64,000 nt of DNA from an uncultured bacterium (GTDB taxonomy: Bacteria > Cyanobacteriota > Vampirovibrionia > Gastranaerophilales > Gastranaerophilaceae). Below are positions 52,008 through 60,450 of this stretch, one piece after another. The position numbers and the translations under genes are program-made. The stretch's first letter is position 1. The number at the start of each line of letters is the position of its first letter. The notes under the pieces are model-generated. The model saw nothing but the letters and a program-made list of their open reading frames with translations, ran no database searches and was not told the origin of the DNA. The stretch spans positions 1 to 64,000 of the forward strand of contig URXT01000008.1 of the NCBI GenBank assembly GCA_900551915.1, given 5' to 3'.

Positions 52008-53340
52008 TTTCCACCTCAAATAATCTGTTCCACGGGAATTTGTAAGAGGTTTCAAAATCTTTTTGCAGGAAATTTTCAGCCTGCTTTTTGTAAGGCAAAA
52101 TCATTTCGCTGAGCGCCTTCGGGTCAGGTGAGGATAAGTTCTGGCGGCAATTTGCCTGATAAGCCCAATCGTCAAGCAGACGTGTCATTTGAAGTTTTAA
52201 AAAGGCTTCGTGATTGTATTCTTGTGCAAAAAACTTCACTTTAGCCGCGCAAATCAGGCTTCCTAAAGTGTTTGCCGAGGTGTTCCACGCAGCATAGCCG
52301 AAGAAGTTTTTATCAGCGGGTTTTGTAAGAACCTGTTTGACAAATGCATTGTCCGCGCCGTTTGCAAATCTAACATCCGCAATCATGTAAGGCTTTTGCG
52401 GAGTCTGCCATTTGCCGTCAAAAGCTTCTGTCGGAATTTTCATGACAATTTCGCCCTGACGCTCGCGGAAGTTATTTATATAAAGCAAAATATCGGCCTG
52501 TTCCGGAGTTGTGATTTCACATCCGGCAAGCTCAAGCTGGCCTTTTACTGAATTTTCAATTGAAACGTCTTCGTAATTCGAGATTAAATCTTTGCAATCC
52601 GGTTCTGTGAAAATAGGTCCGATTTTCAACGTTTTTTCTGCCCTGATTGCACGCGCCAAAAGCGTTAAAGGGATTTCGTCCGCGCCGGTTTTTGTAAAAC
52701 CCCCCAGAGTTTCCAGCGCTCTTGCTTCCTGAACATTAAATCCGTATTCAGCGCAATCGTCTTTTGAAAAGATAAGTGTGTCGAAAAATCCTTCTTTTTG
52801 CCATTCAAGGTAAAGCTTGTTTATTTCAAAATTACGCTTTCTTATGTTCAAATAATCGTCAAGAATTTCAGACGGAATCCCGTTTGAAATACAGCTTTCG
52901 CAGCCGAGTTTGTGGGTTTGGTAAGAATAATCGAAAATCCTTTTTCCCCATCTTGACCAGTATTCTTTCTCTTCCTCGTTAACGTTGTTGTTCGAAATTC
53001 TCATAATACTTGAAAATGCGTAGATTTTCGCGTTTTGAGGCGCAAGAATTTCTTTGAATTTCAGAATTCTTGTCTTGATTTCTTCAAAGCTTTCCGGACA
53101 TCTTCTTGATGGGATTAGCCCGCCGTATGCTATTGAATCAAGTGAAACAACAAGTGCCTCAAGCGCCGGAAGATTTTTAAGCCATGAGAAAATGGCTTCA
53201 TAATCCGCGTTTTTTTTCAATCCGCCCAAAAGTTCTCTTGGCGGAATATAAAACTTTATTGAACTGTCAATTGCGGCTATATCTTGCGCTAATGTACAGC
53301 ATACAGGCCTGTTGTCTATTGGTATAAATCCTATGTTCAT
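51994..53340 (-). CDS. DUF4127-family protein
   Basis: Start at 53340 (MNIGFIPIDNRPVCCTLAQDIA), giving 448 residues. MNIGFIPIDNRPVC, DSIAYGGLIPSR, and FSSIMRISNNN-EEEKEYW, YAAWNTSANTLG are the DUF4127 hallmarks. The family occurs in Firmicutes, cyanobacterial relatives and others; its reaction is not known, and the fold is thought to be related to phosphatases or hydrolases of the periplasm or cytosol. No signal peptide here. Confidence 0.9.
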   Translation of the reverse strand: MNIGFIPIDNRPVCCTLAQDIAAIDSSIKFYIPPRELLGGLKKNADYEAIFSWLKNLPALEALVVSLDSIAYGGLIPSRRCPESFEEIKTRILKFKEILAPQNAKIYAFSSIMRISNNNVNEEEKEYWSRWGKRIFDYSYQTHKLGCESCISNGIPSEILDDYLNIRKRNFEINKLYLEWQKEGFFDTLIFSKDDCAEYGFNVQEARALETLGGFTKTGADEIPLTLLARAIRAEKTLKIGPIFTEPDCKDLISNYEDVSIENSVKGQLELAGCEITTPEQADILLYINNFRERQGEIVMKIPTEAFDGKWQTPQKPYMIADVRFANGADNAFVKQVLTKPADKNFFGYAAWNTSANTLGSLICAAKVKFFAQEYNHEAFLKLQMTRLLDDWAYQANCRQNLSSPDPKALSEMILPYKKQAENFLQKDFETSYKFPWNRLFEVEIEFN

Positions 53341-53390
53341 TATTTTATTATATGTTAATATTTGGGTATAATGCAAGATGGTAACTTTTT

Positions 53391-54059
53391 ATGACTGTAT
53401 TTAAGGCACCGGGATATATAAAAGATTTGTTTAACAGTATTGCTTATAAATACGATTTTATGAACAATATAATGTCGTTTGGCCTGCATAAAAAAGTTAA
53501 AAAGGCTTGCGTAAAGCTTCTTGAAATTCCTCCGCATTCGAAAGTTCTTGACGCCTGCACCGGAACAGGTGATATGGCGTATTTTGCGAGAGAAATACAG
53601 CCGTTTGCACATGTTAGCGGCGTTGACTTTTCTGAAAACATGCTTTCTGTTGCGAAGGAAAGGCTTGAGGGAGTTGAACTTTTTCAAGGCGACATTACAA
53701 ATCTTGATTTTAGTGAAAATTTTTTTGATTTTGTAATTATTGCATTCGGGCTCAGGAATATATCTAATCCGGAAAAGGCTTTGAAAGAGATTTACAGAGT
53801 TCTGAAGCCTGGCGGAAAATTTCTTCATCTGGACTTCGGTAAAAAGAATATTTTCGGTAAATTTTTTGAAATTATGACGCCGATTGCAGCGAAAATATTT
53901 TACGGGAACTCAGAACCTTACAGATATTTAATTAAATCAAAAAGAGTTTTCCCCGAGCCTGATGAATTGATTTGTGACTTTGAAAAAACAGGATTTAAAT
54001 TTGAAACCCGTCAGGATTTTGTTTTCGGGGCGGTTTCGGCGCAGGTTATGAGGAAATAG
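53391..54059 (+). CDS. menG: Demethylmenaquinone methyltransferase (UbiE/MenG family)
   Basis: A 222-residue class I SAM methyltransferase with FNSIAYKYDFMNNIMSFGLHKK-VKK, LDACTGTGDMAYFA (SAM site), GVDFSENMLSVAKER, FGLRNI and the C-terminal FGAVSAQVMRK, all UbiE/MenG signatures. It methylates the ring in the last step of menaquinone formation. The start carries a weak site. A quinone would give FixC an electron acceptor. Confidence 0.92.
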   Translation: MTVFKAPGYIKDLFNSIAYKYDFMNNIMSFGLHKKVKKACVKLLEIPPHSKVLDACTGTGDMAYFAREIQPFAHVSGVDFSENMLSVAKERLEGVELFQGDITNLDFSENFFDFVIIAFGLRNISNPEKALKEIYRVLKPGGKFLHLDFGKKNIFGKFFEIMTPIAAKIFYGNSEPYRYLIKSKRVFPEPDELICDFEKTGFKFETRQDFVFGAVSAQVMRK

Positions 54060-54068
54060 AAAACCTTA

Positions 54069-55079
54069 TTAAAAGACTCCATAAACATCTCCTCCCTTAA
54101 TAACTTCTCGTATTTGATCAATTGTATTTTGAAACATGTAATTAATAGCTTCTTCCGTGCTGTAAGCAATGTTAGGAGTAATTATTACATTGTTCATCTT
54201 CATAAATTCGGAAAAATATTTTCTTTCATTATCGCAAATATCGTTAAATCCATTGTTTTCACACTGCGAATTCCGATATTCACAGCATGTTGCATCAAGT
54301 GCCGCACCTGAAAGTTTACCGTTTTTGAGAGCGTTGTATAAGCTTTCAAGGTTAATCAGTTTTATATTAGATAAACTTAAGAAATATGAATTTGGTTTCA
54401 TTAATTCAAACTGTTTATTTGACATGAGATGAAAATTATCGCCGCTATATGGTATGTGAAGACTTATAATATCGCAAGTTTTAAGTAAATCTTCAAGATG
54501 AGTATATTCAAGCCCGTATTTGTCGGTAAGTTCTTTTTTGGGATTTGGATCGTAGCCTAAAATTTTCAAGTCAAAACCATTTGCGATTTTACACACAGAT
54601 GCTTCAATTGACCCTGCACCGACAATCCCAAGTGTCATTCCTGTTAAATCCCTGCCTATCCAGTGCAAATTGTTTTCATAAACATTTTTTCCTCTGGAAG
54701 CGGGTATAATTTTTCTTGTTAAAGCAAGAAGCTGTGTGAAAATAAATTGGGCGGCTGAAGTTTCTCCGTAATTTTTGACATTAATGACCGCAATGTTTCG
54801 TTCTGTTGCGGCGTTTTTGCTAATATGGCAGTAAGATGTTGAGCGGGTTGAAATTATACGAAGATTTTTGAATTCATCAATTACCTCTCTTGTCATATCT
54901 GAATTCCTTGAAACGCTAATAACGGTTGTCCTGTCCTTAATCTCTTGTGGTAAGGATTTTACAGTTTGCGGATTAAGGCTGTTGTCATAAAAAGTAAAGT
55001 TGAAATTTTGTAATTCGTTATTTTCAAAAAACTGTTTATCGCTCTCTCTTAAATCAAATACAAGCATTTGAATGGTCAT
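54069..55079 (-). CDS. D-2-hydroxyacid dehydrogenase-like protein with missing catalytic His
   Basis: Start at 55079 (MTIQMLVFDLRESDKQF) because AAGGAG lies 8 bases upstream. The 336-residue product has the two-domain fold of D-lactate dehydrogenases: STRSTSYCHI (Arg), LGIVGAGSIEASVCKIA nucleotide site and GAALDATCCE. But the normally strict TPH(I/A) is TPNIAYST, so the catalytic His is Asn, and the GxGxxG third Gly is Glu. It may be inactive, use another chemistry, or bind a different ligand. I would not call it a lactate dehydrogenase. Confidence 0.75.
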   Translation of the reverse strand: MTIQMLVFDLRESDKQFFENNELQNFNFTFYDNSLNPQTVKSLPQEIKDRTTVISVSRNSDMTREVIDEFKNLRIISTRSTSYCHISKNAATERNIAVINVKNYGETSAAQFIFTQLLALTRKIIPASRGKNVYENNLHWIGRDLTGMTLGIVGAGSIEASVCKIANGFDLKILGYDPNPKKELTDKYGLEYTHLEDLLKTCDIISLHIPYSGDNFHLMSNKQFELMKPNSYFLSLSNIKLINLESLYNALKNGKLSGAALDATCCEYRNSQCENNGFNDICDNERKYFSEFMKMNNVIITPNIAYSTEEAINYMFQNTIDQIREVIKGGDVYGVF

Positions 55080-55225
55080 GTAAATCTCCTTTTTCATAAT
55101 TATTTCAGGTAAGTAATCTAATTCTATTAAACAAATGTTTATACTTGCTGTATTAAATTTTAGCCTGTGAGTGTAATGAACTGGTATGCAAAAAAGTTTA
55201 TTCTGATAATGTGAAAGGAGTTCAA

Positions 55226-55747
55226 ATGAAATACGATCTGATGATAAGAGAACCTGAATTATATTTTGACAGCATACATCAGGAATTAAATAATTTCTTA
55301 CGCGATACGTTTATGGCAAGCGCCTTTGGCAATCCTTTGAACGTAAAGAAGAATACCAATTGGCGTCCTGCGATAGAAGTGAAACAAAACGACAAAAATT
55401 ATAAAGTAAAAGTCCAGCTTCCTGGAGTTAAGAAAGACGATATTGATGTCGAACTTGATAATGATTTTATGACAATTACCGCGGAGATTCGCGAAGAACA
55501 GGAAGAAAAGGCTGAAAAGGAGAAAAATGAACGTTATCACTTAAGCGAATTTCGTTACGGCAAATACAAGCGGACAATTTCTTTTGATGCGCCGATTAAA
55601 CCTGACGAAAGCCGCGCGGAATATAAAGACGGACTTTTGACCATAACAATTCCAAAACAAAATATCGAGCAGGCAAAGCCGCGTAAACTTGAGATAAATC
55701 AAACAAGTCTGCTTGAAGATAAAGATAAAGAAAAGGAAAAAGAATAA
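55226..55747 (+). CDS. Hsp20/alpha-crystallin small heat shock protein
   Basis: Start at 55226 (MKYDLMIREPELYF) with AAAGGAG 6 bases upstream. The 173-residue protein has an N-terminal helical part, a full alpha-crystallin domain (about 52-145: WRPAIEVKQNDKNYKVKVQLPGVKKDDIDVELDN, RYHLSEFRYGKYKRTISF, DGLLTITIPK) and a Lys/Glu-rich tail. It binds unfolding proteins and hands them to DnaK. It is followed by a structured RNA and terminator. Confidence 0.93.
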   Translation: MKYDLMIREPELYFDSIHQELNNFLRDTFMASAFGNPLNVKKNTNWRPAIEVKQNDKNYKVKVQLPGVKKDDIDVELDNDFMTITAEIREEQEEKAEKEKNERYHLSEFRYGKYKRTISFDAPIKPDESRAEYKDGLLTITIPKQNIEQAKPRKLEINQTSLLEDKDKEKEKE

Positions 55748-55749
55748 AA

Positions 55750-55945
55750 ATTTCGTATCCTAAAGCCGAGTTCTCCTGCGATTATGCGGGCGTGGTGCAA
55801 GGCTTGCCGGGAGGGTCTATGCCCGGTTCAACCCTGCTAAATTAGCGGCGGGATACGGAGGCGGCTGCAGGTGGAACACCACGAATTCACCTTAAATTTG
55901 CAGCTGATAAAAAAGGCGTGACGGGTTATACTGTCGCGCCTTTTA
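55750..55945 (+). ncRNA. Structured non-coding RNA downstream of hsp20, identity unresolved
   Basis: About 195 bases of GC-richer sequence with no frame. CGTATCC (55754-55760) pairs with GGATACG (55851-55857); inside are CCTGC/GCGGG and GCTA/TAGC hairpins; outside CGGCTGCA (55862-55869) pairs with TGCAGCTG (55899-55906) around GGTG/CACC. CGTGGTG (55791-55797) can also pair with CACCACG (55877-55883), making a pseudoknot or a switch. A strong terminator closes it. 6S RNA is the candidate I weighed most, but landmarks are not decisive; a riboswitch-like element is also possible. Confidence 0.6.
55911..55944 (+). terminator. Terminator of the structured RNA
   Basis: A 12-bp stem AAAAGGCGTGAC (55911-55922) / GTCGCGCCTTTT (55933-55944) with one G-U pair and a 10-base loop, then ATTATTTT. 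Good in both directions, so it may also end the convergent O-methyltransferase transcript. Confidence 0.88.
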
Positions 55946-55960
55946 TTATTTTAAAATTTT

Positions 55961-56530
55961 TTATCGGAGCTTTCTTGCAAGCGAAAGCCCTGCCGGAAGA
56001 GTCAAAACCACGTTTTCATAATCTGGGCGGGAATTTATTTCGTTGATAAAAGGTTTTACTTTTTCTTCATGAGAGAGAACATTGTCCACTGCAAGAATTC
56101 CGCCGGTTAAAAGATGCGGGTGAATTAGTTCAAAATATTTTAAAGTTTCGCTCTTGTTCGCGTCTATGAATACAAAGTCAAATTTCTCGTTTTCAGGCAT
56201 GTATTCCAAAATTTTTATCGCAGAACCTTCAAGGGTTGTAATTAAATCCAAAACCCCGCATTTTTCAAAGTTGTCGCGCGCCGGCTTAATCCTTTTTTCG
56301 TAAAACTCTATTGTCGTAAGCTTTCCGCCTGTTTCTTTAAGCGCTTTTGCTATCCATATCCCGGAGTATCCGTTTGATGTTCCGAGTTCCAAAACATTTT
56401 TTGATTTTGCGGTGCGGATAAGAAGGTTTAAAAATTCGCCCGTAACCCGCGCAACATTCCAAAATTGTTTCTGTGTTTTTTCTAATTCCAAAAGGGTTTG
56501 CTGTGTAATTTCGTCAAAGTTTTCTATCAT
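55961..56530 (-). CDS. O-methyltransferase family 3 (caffeoyl-CoA/catechol type)
   Basis: A 189-residue SAM methyltransferase: KNVLELGTSNGYSGIWIAKAL, LTTIEFYEKRIKPARDNF, FDFVFIDANKSETLKYFE (metal-binding FIDANK) and GILAVDNVLSH. These cation-dependent enzymes methylate phenolic hydroxyls, or rarely rRNA; the substrate here is unknown. Its start overlaps the end of the propeller gene by 4 bases (ATGA). Confidence 0.88.
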   Translation of the reverse strand: MIENFDEITQQTLLELEKTQKQFWNVARVTGEFLNLLIRTAKSKNVLELGTSNGYSGIWIAKALKETGGKLTTIEFYEKRIKPARDNFEKCGVLDLITTLEGSAIKILEYMPENEKFDFVFIDANKSETLKYFELIHPHLLTGGILAVDNVLSHEEKVKPFINEINSRPDYENVVLTLPAGLSLARKLR

Positions 56531-57957
56531 TTGTTTATCTTCTTCACATTGTCAACCACGACTACCGAATTAATCGGGATTTCAACCGCGTTTGACTTAA
56601 TAACTTTTTTCGTGCCCAAATCCACCATTGAATATTTTTTAGCTTTTGTATCTGTGACAATTGCAATGTTTGTGTCGTCTATTCTGAAAATTCTTGTAGA
56701 AAATCCGTCTGTTCCAAGCTTAATTATGTCAGTAAGCTGGTCGGTTTTTGTATCAATCACGCAGATTTCATTGTTAACCGCGCCGAGAATGTACAATTTG
56801 TCATTAAAAACCAGCATGTCAACAGGTTTTTCTGTAATATCGGTTTCTCCCACAAGCCCGATTGTTTTGTAATCAATTATTGCAAGTCGGTTTTTTGTGC
56901 GGCTTGTAATGTAAATTTTGTTGTTTGCGTAAGCAATTTTTGATGTGTTCGGAAATCTTCCGATTTCGCGCAAAAGGTAATTGTTGTCAAGTTCGACTAC
57001 CCAAATTTCATTTGATTTTCTGTCAACGTAAAACAATTTTGAGCCGTCTTGCGACAGGGTTAATTTTTCGCACATGCCGTTTAGCCTGAGCTGTTTTTTC
57101 AAGGTCATTGTTTCAAGCGAAAGTATATAAATGCTTGAATCAGAAGGGCTTGCGATGTATGCTATTTTATTTTTTGAATCAATAATTATTTCATCGGGCT
57201 GTGTGCTGAGATTAATCTGTTTGATAATCTGTTCGTCGGCAAGAGAAATAATATCAACTGATTTTTTGTTGTATGAAGAAACGAGCAAAAATTTTCCGTC
57301 ATAACCCTTCATCGAAATCGGAATATTTTCTTGCGAGAGCGCATATTCAGGAGTTTGCTTAGACGGGTTTACAACCTGAATATTTTTGGTGAAATTAGTT
57401 GTTGCATAAATTGTTTTGTTTTTCAAAACCGGAGTTGCAGCAAGCGAATTCACAACAGAATTATTTTTTCCTGCTGGAGGCAAGACTTTAAGCGTCGGGT
57501 CATGAAGGGTTGCAATTTGAAGGTTTCCGATAATCCCTTTTACGTTTTCCGGGATTATAAGCCCACGCGGCACAAGCATGTCCTGCGGAAGAAGTCCGGA
57601 TTTAATCTGATGAGGCGGATTTTGGAATTTCATAATACTTTTTCTGCCGTCAGTCGTTTCAATCACCTTCAAAAGCACAAAGTCATTGTTGAAAATTACA
57701 ACATCAGGTTTTTGCGCTAAAGTTTTGCCCTGCGGAAAGGTTTCTTTAATTTCTAAAGTTTCGGGTTTAATAATGCGTGCCGGAATTACCGGAAGATAAA
57801 TTGTATTGTCAGGAAGAATTATTACGCCGTCAAAACGGAAGTTTGTCTGAGGAAAATCTTTGCTGACAATGGCTTTTACATCTGACGGAAGCTGTGCCGC
57901 AAAAGTGCAGCCGGCCGTTGCCAAAAATATTGCCAATACAATTAAAAATTTCCGCAT
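56527..57957 (-). CDS. Secreted beta-propeller protein (YVTN/NHL-like)
   Basis: A 476-residue protein with a signal peptide ([21 protein letters not shown]). From about residue 180 it is built of repeats like KNKIAYIASPSDSSIYILSLETMTLKKQL, GSKLFYVDRKSNEIWVVELD and DKLYILGAVNNEICVIDTKTD, the pattern of YVTN-type propellers. The N-terminal 180 residues are unfamiliar. Start codon overlaps the dnaJ stop (TAATG), so it is coupled to a chaperone gene. Confidence 0.8.
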   Translation of the reverse strand: MRKFLIVLAIFLATAGCTFAAQLPSDVKAIVSKDFPQTNFRFDGVIILPDNTIYLPVIPARIIKPETLEIKETFPQGKTLAQKPDVVIFNNDFVLLKVIETTDGRKSIMKFQNPPHQIKSGLLPQDMLVPRGLIIPENVKGIIGNLQIATLHDPTLKVLPPAGKNNSVVNSLAATPVLKNKTIYATTNFTKNIQVVNPSKQTPEYALSQENIPISMKGYDGKFLLVSSYNKKSVDIISLADEQIIKQINLSTQPDEIIIDSKNKIAYIASPSDSSIYILSLETMTLKKQLRLNGMCEKLTLSQDGSKLFYVDRKSNEIWVVELDNNYLLREIGRFPNTSKIAYANNKIYITSRTKNRLAIIDYKTIGLVGETDITEKPVDMLVFNDKLYILGAVNNEICVIDTKTDQLTDIIKLGTDGFSTRIFRIDDTNIAIVTDTKAKKYSMVDLGTKKVIKSNAVEIPINSVVVVDNVKKINK

Positions 57958-59081
57958 TACCGAAAAGCTCCTTTAACTTTGTTTAGAAGTGTTTCCTGAG
58001 GCTTTTTGCCGCCTTTTAGTTCGTACAATTTTCTGTAAAGCTGTTTTTCTTCTTCGCCTGGCTGTGTTGGAATTACCACATTAATAATTATAACGTGGTC
58101 GCCGCGCTGTGAAGGCCTTGCAATTACCGGAACCCCTGCGCCTTTAATTTTGACAGTGTTTCCGCTCTGAACTCCGGGCTGGATTTTGATTGTTTTCATT
58201 CCGTCAAGAGTTTCTATTTCAACTTCATCGCCGAGAACTGCCTGAGCCGGATTTATGTCAACTCTTGTGTAAACATCAAGTCCGTCGCGCTTAAAGTAGT
58301 CGGAAGCTTTCACATGAAGCACGACAAACAAATCGCCTGCCGGCCCGCCGTTTGAACCTGCATCGCCTTCGCCTGAAACGCGGATTTTTGACATGTTATC
58401 GACGCCTGCCGGAATTTTAATTTCAATTTTCTTTTCTTTTTCGATTTTTCCGTAACCTTTGCAGGCTTTGCAGGGAGTTCCGATTTTTTTGCCTGTTCCG
58501 CGGCAGTCAGGACAAACCGTGATTTGCGAAATTGCACCGAGCGGAGTTCTCGTAACCGTCTGCACCTGGCCTGAACCGTGACAGGTCGGACAGGTTATTG
58601 GCTGTGTGCCTTTTTGCGCACCTGTTCCGCCGCATTCGGAGCAAAGTTCCAAATGGTCAAATTTTATTTCTTTTGTTGTACCGAAAATAGCTTCTTTGAA
58701 GTCTATTTCTACATCAAATCTCAAATCGTCGCCGCGCTGCGGGGCATTCGGGTCATGTCCGCCGCCAAAGCCAAAACCGCCAAAGCCGCCGAAAAACGAA
58801 TTGAAAATATCGTTTAAGTCGCCAAAACCTCCTGCAAACGGACCGTTTGTATCAAATCCGGCGTTCTTCAAACCGTCTTCTCCGTAGCGGTCGTAAGTTG
58901 CGCGTTTGTTATCGTCCATTAAGGTTTCGTAGGCTTTACCGAGTTCCTTAAATTTCTCTTCTGCATCGGGAGCTTTGTTAACATCGGGGTGTAATGTTCT
59001 GGCTTTCTTTCTGAAAGCTGATTTTATTTCCTCTTTTGTCGCCGACTGCGACACTTCCAATATCTCGTAATAATTTGCCAT
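57957..59081 (-). CDS. dnaJ: Chaperone protein DnaJ
   Basis: A 374-residue type I J-protein. J domain with HPD at 31-33; Gly/Phe region with [11 protein letters not shown]; four zinc repeats [24 protein letters not shown] and CKACKGYG; then the C-terminal domains. It delivers substrates to DnaK and triggers ATP hydrolysis. It follows grpE, but no dnaK is between them or nearby. A weak site precedes the ATG. Confidence 0.96.
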   Translation of the reverse strand: MANYYEILEVSQSATKEEIKSAFRKKARTLHPDVNKAPDAEEKFKELGKAYETLMDDNKRATYDRYGEDGLKNAGFDTNGPFAGGFGDLNDIFNSFFGGFGGFGFGGGHDPNAPQRGDDLRFDVEIDFKEAIFGTTKEIKFDHLELCSECGGTGAQKGTQPITCPTCHGSGQVQTVTRTPLGAISQITVCPDCRGTGKKIGTPCKACKGYGKIEKEKKIEIKIPAGVDNMSKIRVSGEGDAGSNGGPAGDLFVVLHVKASDYFKRDGLDVYTRVDINPAQAVLGDEVEIETLDGMKTIKIQPGVQSGNTVKIKGAGVPVIARPSQRGDHVIIINVVIPTQPGEEEKQLYRKLYELKGGKKPQETLLNKVKGAFR

Positions 59082-59196
59082 TGTTTTCTTGTTCTATTCT
59101 CTTTTTCTTTCCCTAAAATTTTATATGACGTTAAAAGCTGAAATCAGATAAAGCCCTTATTCTGTAACGGACTTTTCACTTTTCACCTTTCACTTT

Positions 59197-59784
59197 TTAC
59201 TCCTGCGTCGCCACATTTACAAGCGAGGGTCTTAAAACTTTGTCGCCCATCTTGTAGCCTTTTTGAAGTTCTGCAATAATAGTATGTTCCGGATGTTCCG
59301 AGGTCGGAGTCTGCATAACCGCATCATGGAAATTCGGGTCGAATTCCTTGCCGGCAGCTTCAATTGTCTCCAAACCGAGTTTTGTCAAAGTGTCAATAAC
59401 CTGTTTGTGAACAAGGTTGAAGCTTTCTTTGCATTTTTCGCAATCCTCAACATTTTCAAGCGCTTTTTCGCCGCGTTCGAAATTGTCAAGAACTTCAATC
59501 ATATGTTTCAACGCGTTTTCAGCGCCGTATTTAAGCAGGCTTTCGCGTTCCTGAGCCTGGCGTTTGCGATAATTTTCAAAGTCTGCCGCAAGCCTTAAAT
59601 ATTGATTATTTAATTCATCGTATTTTTCCTGAAGTTTAGAAAGTTCATCATCAGAACTTTTTTCGTCATGATTTTGAAGTTTTTCTTCGCTTTGCTCCTG
59701 AACATCTTTGTTGTTTATTGCATCTTCAGGTTTAATACTTTCATCCAAGTCATTTTTAAACGGGTTATTATGTTTGTGTGTCAT
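59197..59784 (-). CDS. grpE: Nucleotide exchange factor GrpE
   Basis: A 195-residue GrpE: a 50-residue acidic disordered start, a long helix (YDELNNQYLRLAADFENYRKRQAQER), and the C-terminal beta domain with GKEFDPNFHDAVMQTPT and GYKMGDKVLRPSLVNVA. It exchanges ADP for ATP on DnaK and acts as a thermosensor. It heads the grpE-dnaJ-propeller-methyltransferase unit. No CIRCE (HrcA) operator is visible upstream. Confidence 0.95.
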   Translation of the reverse strand: MTHKHNNPFKNDLDESIKPEDAINNKDVQEQSEEKLQNHDEKSSDDELSKLQEKYDELNNQYLRLAADFENYRKRQAQERESLLKYGAENALKHMIEVLDNFERGEKALENVEDCEKCKESFNLVHKQVIDTLTKLGLETIEAAGKEFDPNFHDAVMQTPTSEHPEHTIIAELQKGYKMGDKVLRPSLVNVATQE

Positions 59785-59801
59785 TTCTCTACCTCTACAA
59801 T

Positions 59802-59829
59802 ATAATATAACTTAATTATAATTTATCAA
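59802..59829 (-). promoter_or_regulatory. grpE promoter
   Basis: On the minus strand TTGATA (59824-59829) and TATTAT (59802-59807) with a 16-base spacer, about 20 bases before the ATG. Looks like an ordinary housekeeping promoter, not CIRCE-regulated. Confidence 0.5.
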
Positions 59830-59965
59830 GTTAGTTAGCGGGGTAAAATTTATTATTTTTTAATAATTTGTTTGATTGTCAGTGCCTCTGCAAATTTATT
59901 TTTTTAAATATTAAAAAATGTAAAGATGAATTTTAAAATGCCCGAAATCCAGTCATAATCTGCTG

Positions 59966-59990
59966 TATGGTATGGTATGGTATGGTGCGG
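59966..59990. repeat. Pentanucleotide tandem repeat TATGG
   Basis: Four exact copies of TATGG (59966-59985) and a fifth variant TGCGG. It lies 70-95 bases upstream of the next gene, in an otherwise AT-rich spacer. Too far from the start to change a reading frame, but it could alter promoter spacing. Confidence 0.6.
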
Positions 59991-60060
59991 TGCCCTATTG
60001 TCAATATTTTCGCCTCAAAAAACTTCATGTAATTAAGCACACATCAAGAAAGGAGCATAT

Positions 60061-60420
60061 ATGGCAATAACAGTTGGAGACATTTATACTGCTTTTCCAA
60101 CATTCAATCCCAAAGATATGATTGCGTTGGTAGGTAAAGACAACTTTAATGGCAGAAGCCAGGTTTCTCTCAGTAAAATCGCAAGTTATCAGGGTGGAAT
60201 GGCACAGGAATTGTCAATTTTTGTGGCACAAAAAGAAGGAAAATCTTTTACAAACATGTTAACCGATTCAAAGCGGGAAGCTGTAATTGAAGCCGGTGCA
60301 ATTAAACAAACAGAAAATAACAAAGATAAAAAACAAGATAAAAAATCTATTCCATCACACATTCCGATGGACAAAAGTGTTTTTGACATTGAAAATACAA
60401 AAACAAAAAAACCCGAGTAA
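60061..60420 (+). CDS. Unknown 119-residue protein
   Basis: It begins MAITVGDIYTAFPTFNPKDMIALVGKDNFNGRSQVSLSKIASYQGGMAQEL and ends in a Lys-rich disordered tail (KDKKQDKKS; NTKTKKPE). No signal peptide or known domain. AAAGGAG precedes the ATG by 7 bases. It lies 30 bases before the EF-hand gene and is probably in the same operon. Confidence 0.65.
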   Translation: MAITVGDIYTAFPTFNPKDMIALVGKDNFNGRSQVSLSKIASYQGGMAQELSIFVAQKEGKSFTNMLTDSKREAVIEAGAIKQTENNKDKKQDKKSIPSHIPMDKSVFDIENTKTKKPE

Positions 60421-60450
60421 TTTTTAGTACAAAATAATAGGAGTATAAAA

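Noticed and set aside
55750..55945. tmRNA, RNase P RNA, SRP RNA, cobalamin or TPP riboswitch
   Set aside because: None of their key sequence landmarks is present (no CCA-ending acceptor or tag frame, no GAGGAAAGTC, no GGAAGGAAGCA, no riboswitch core).
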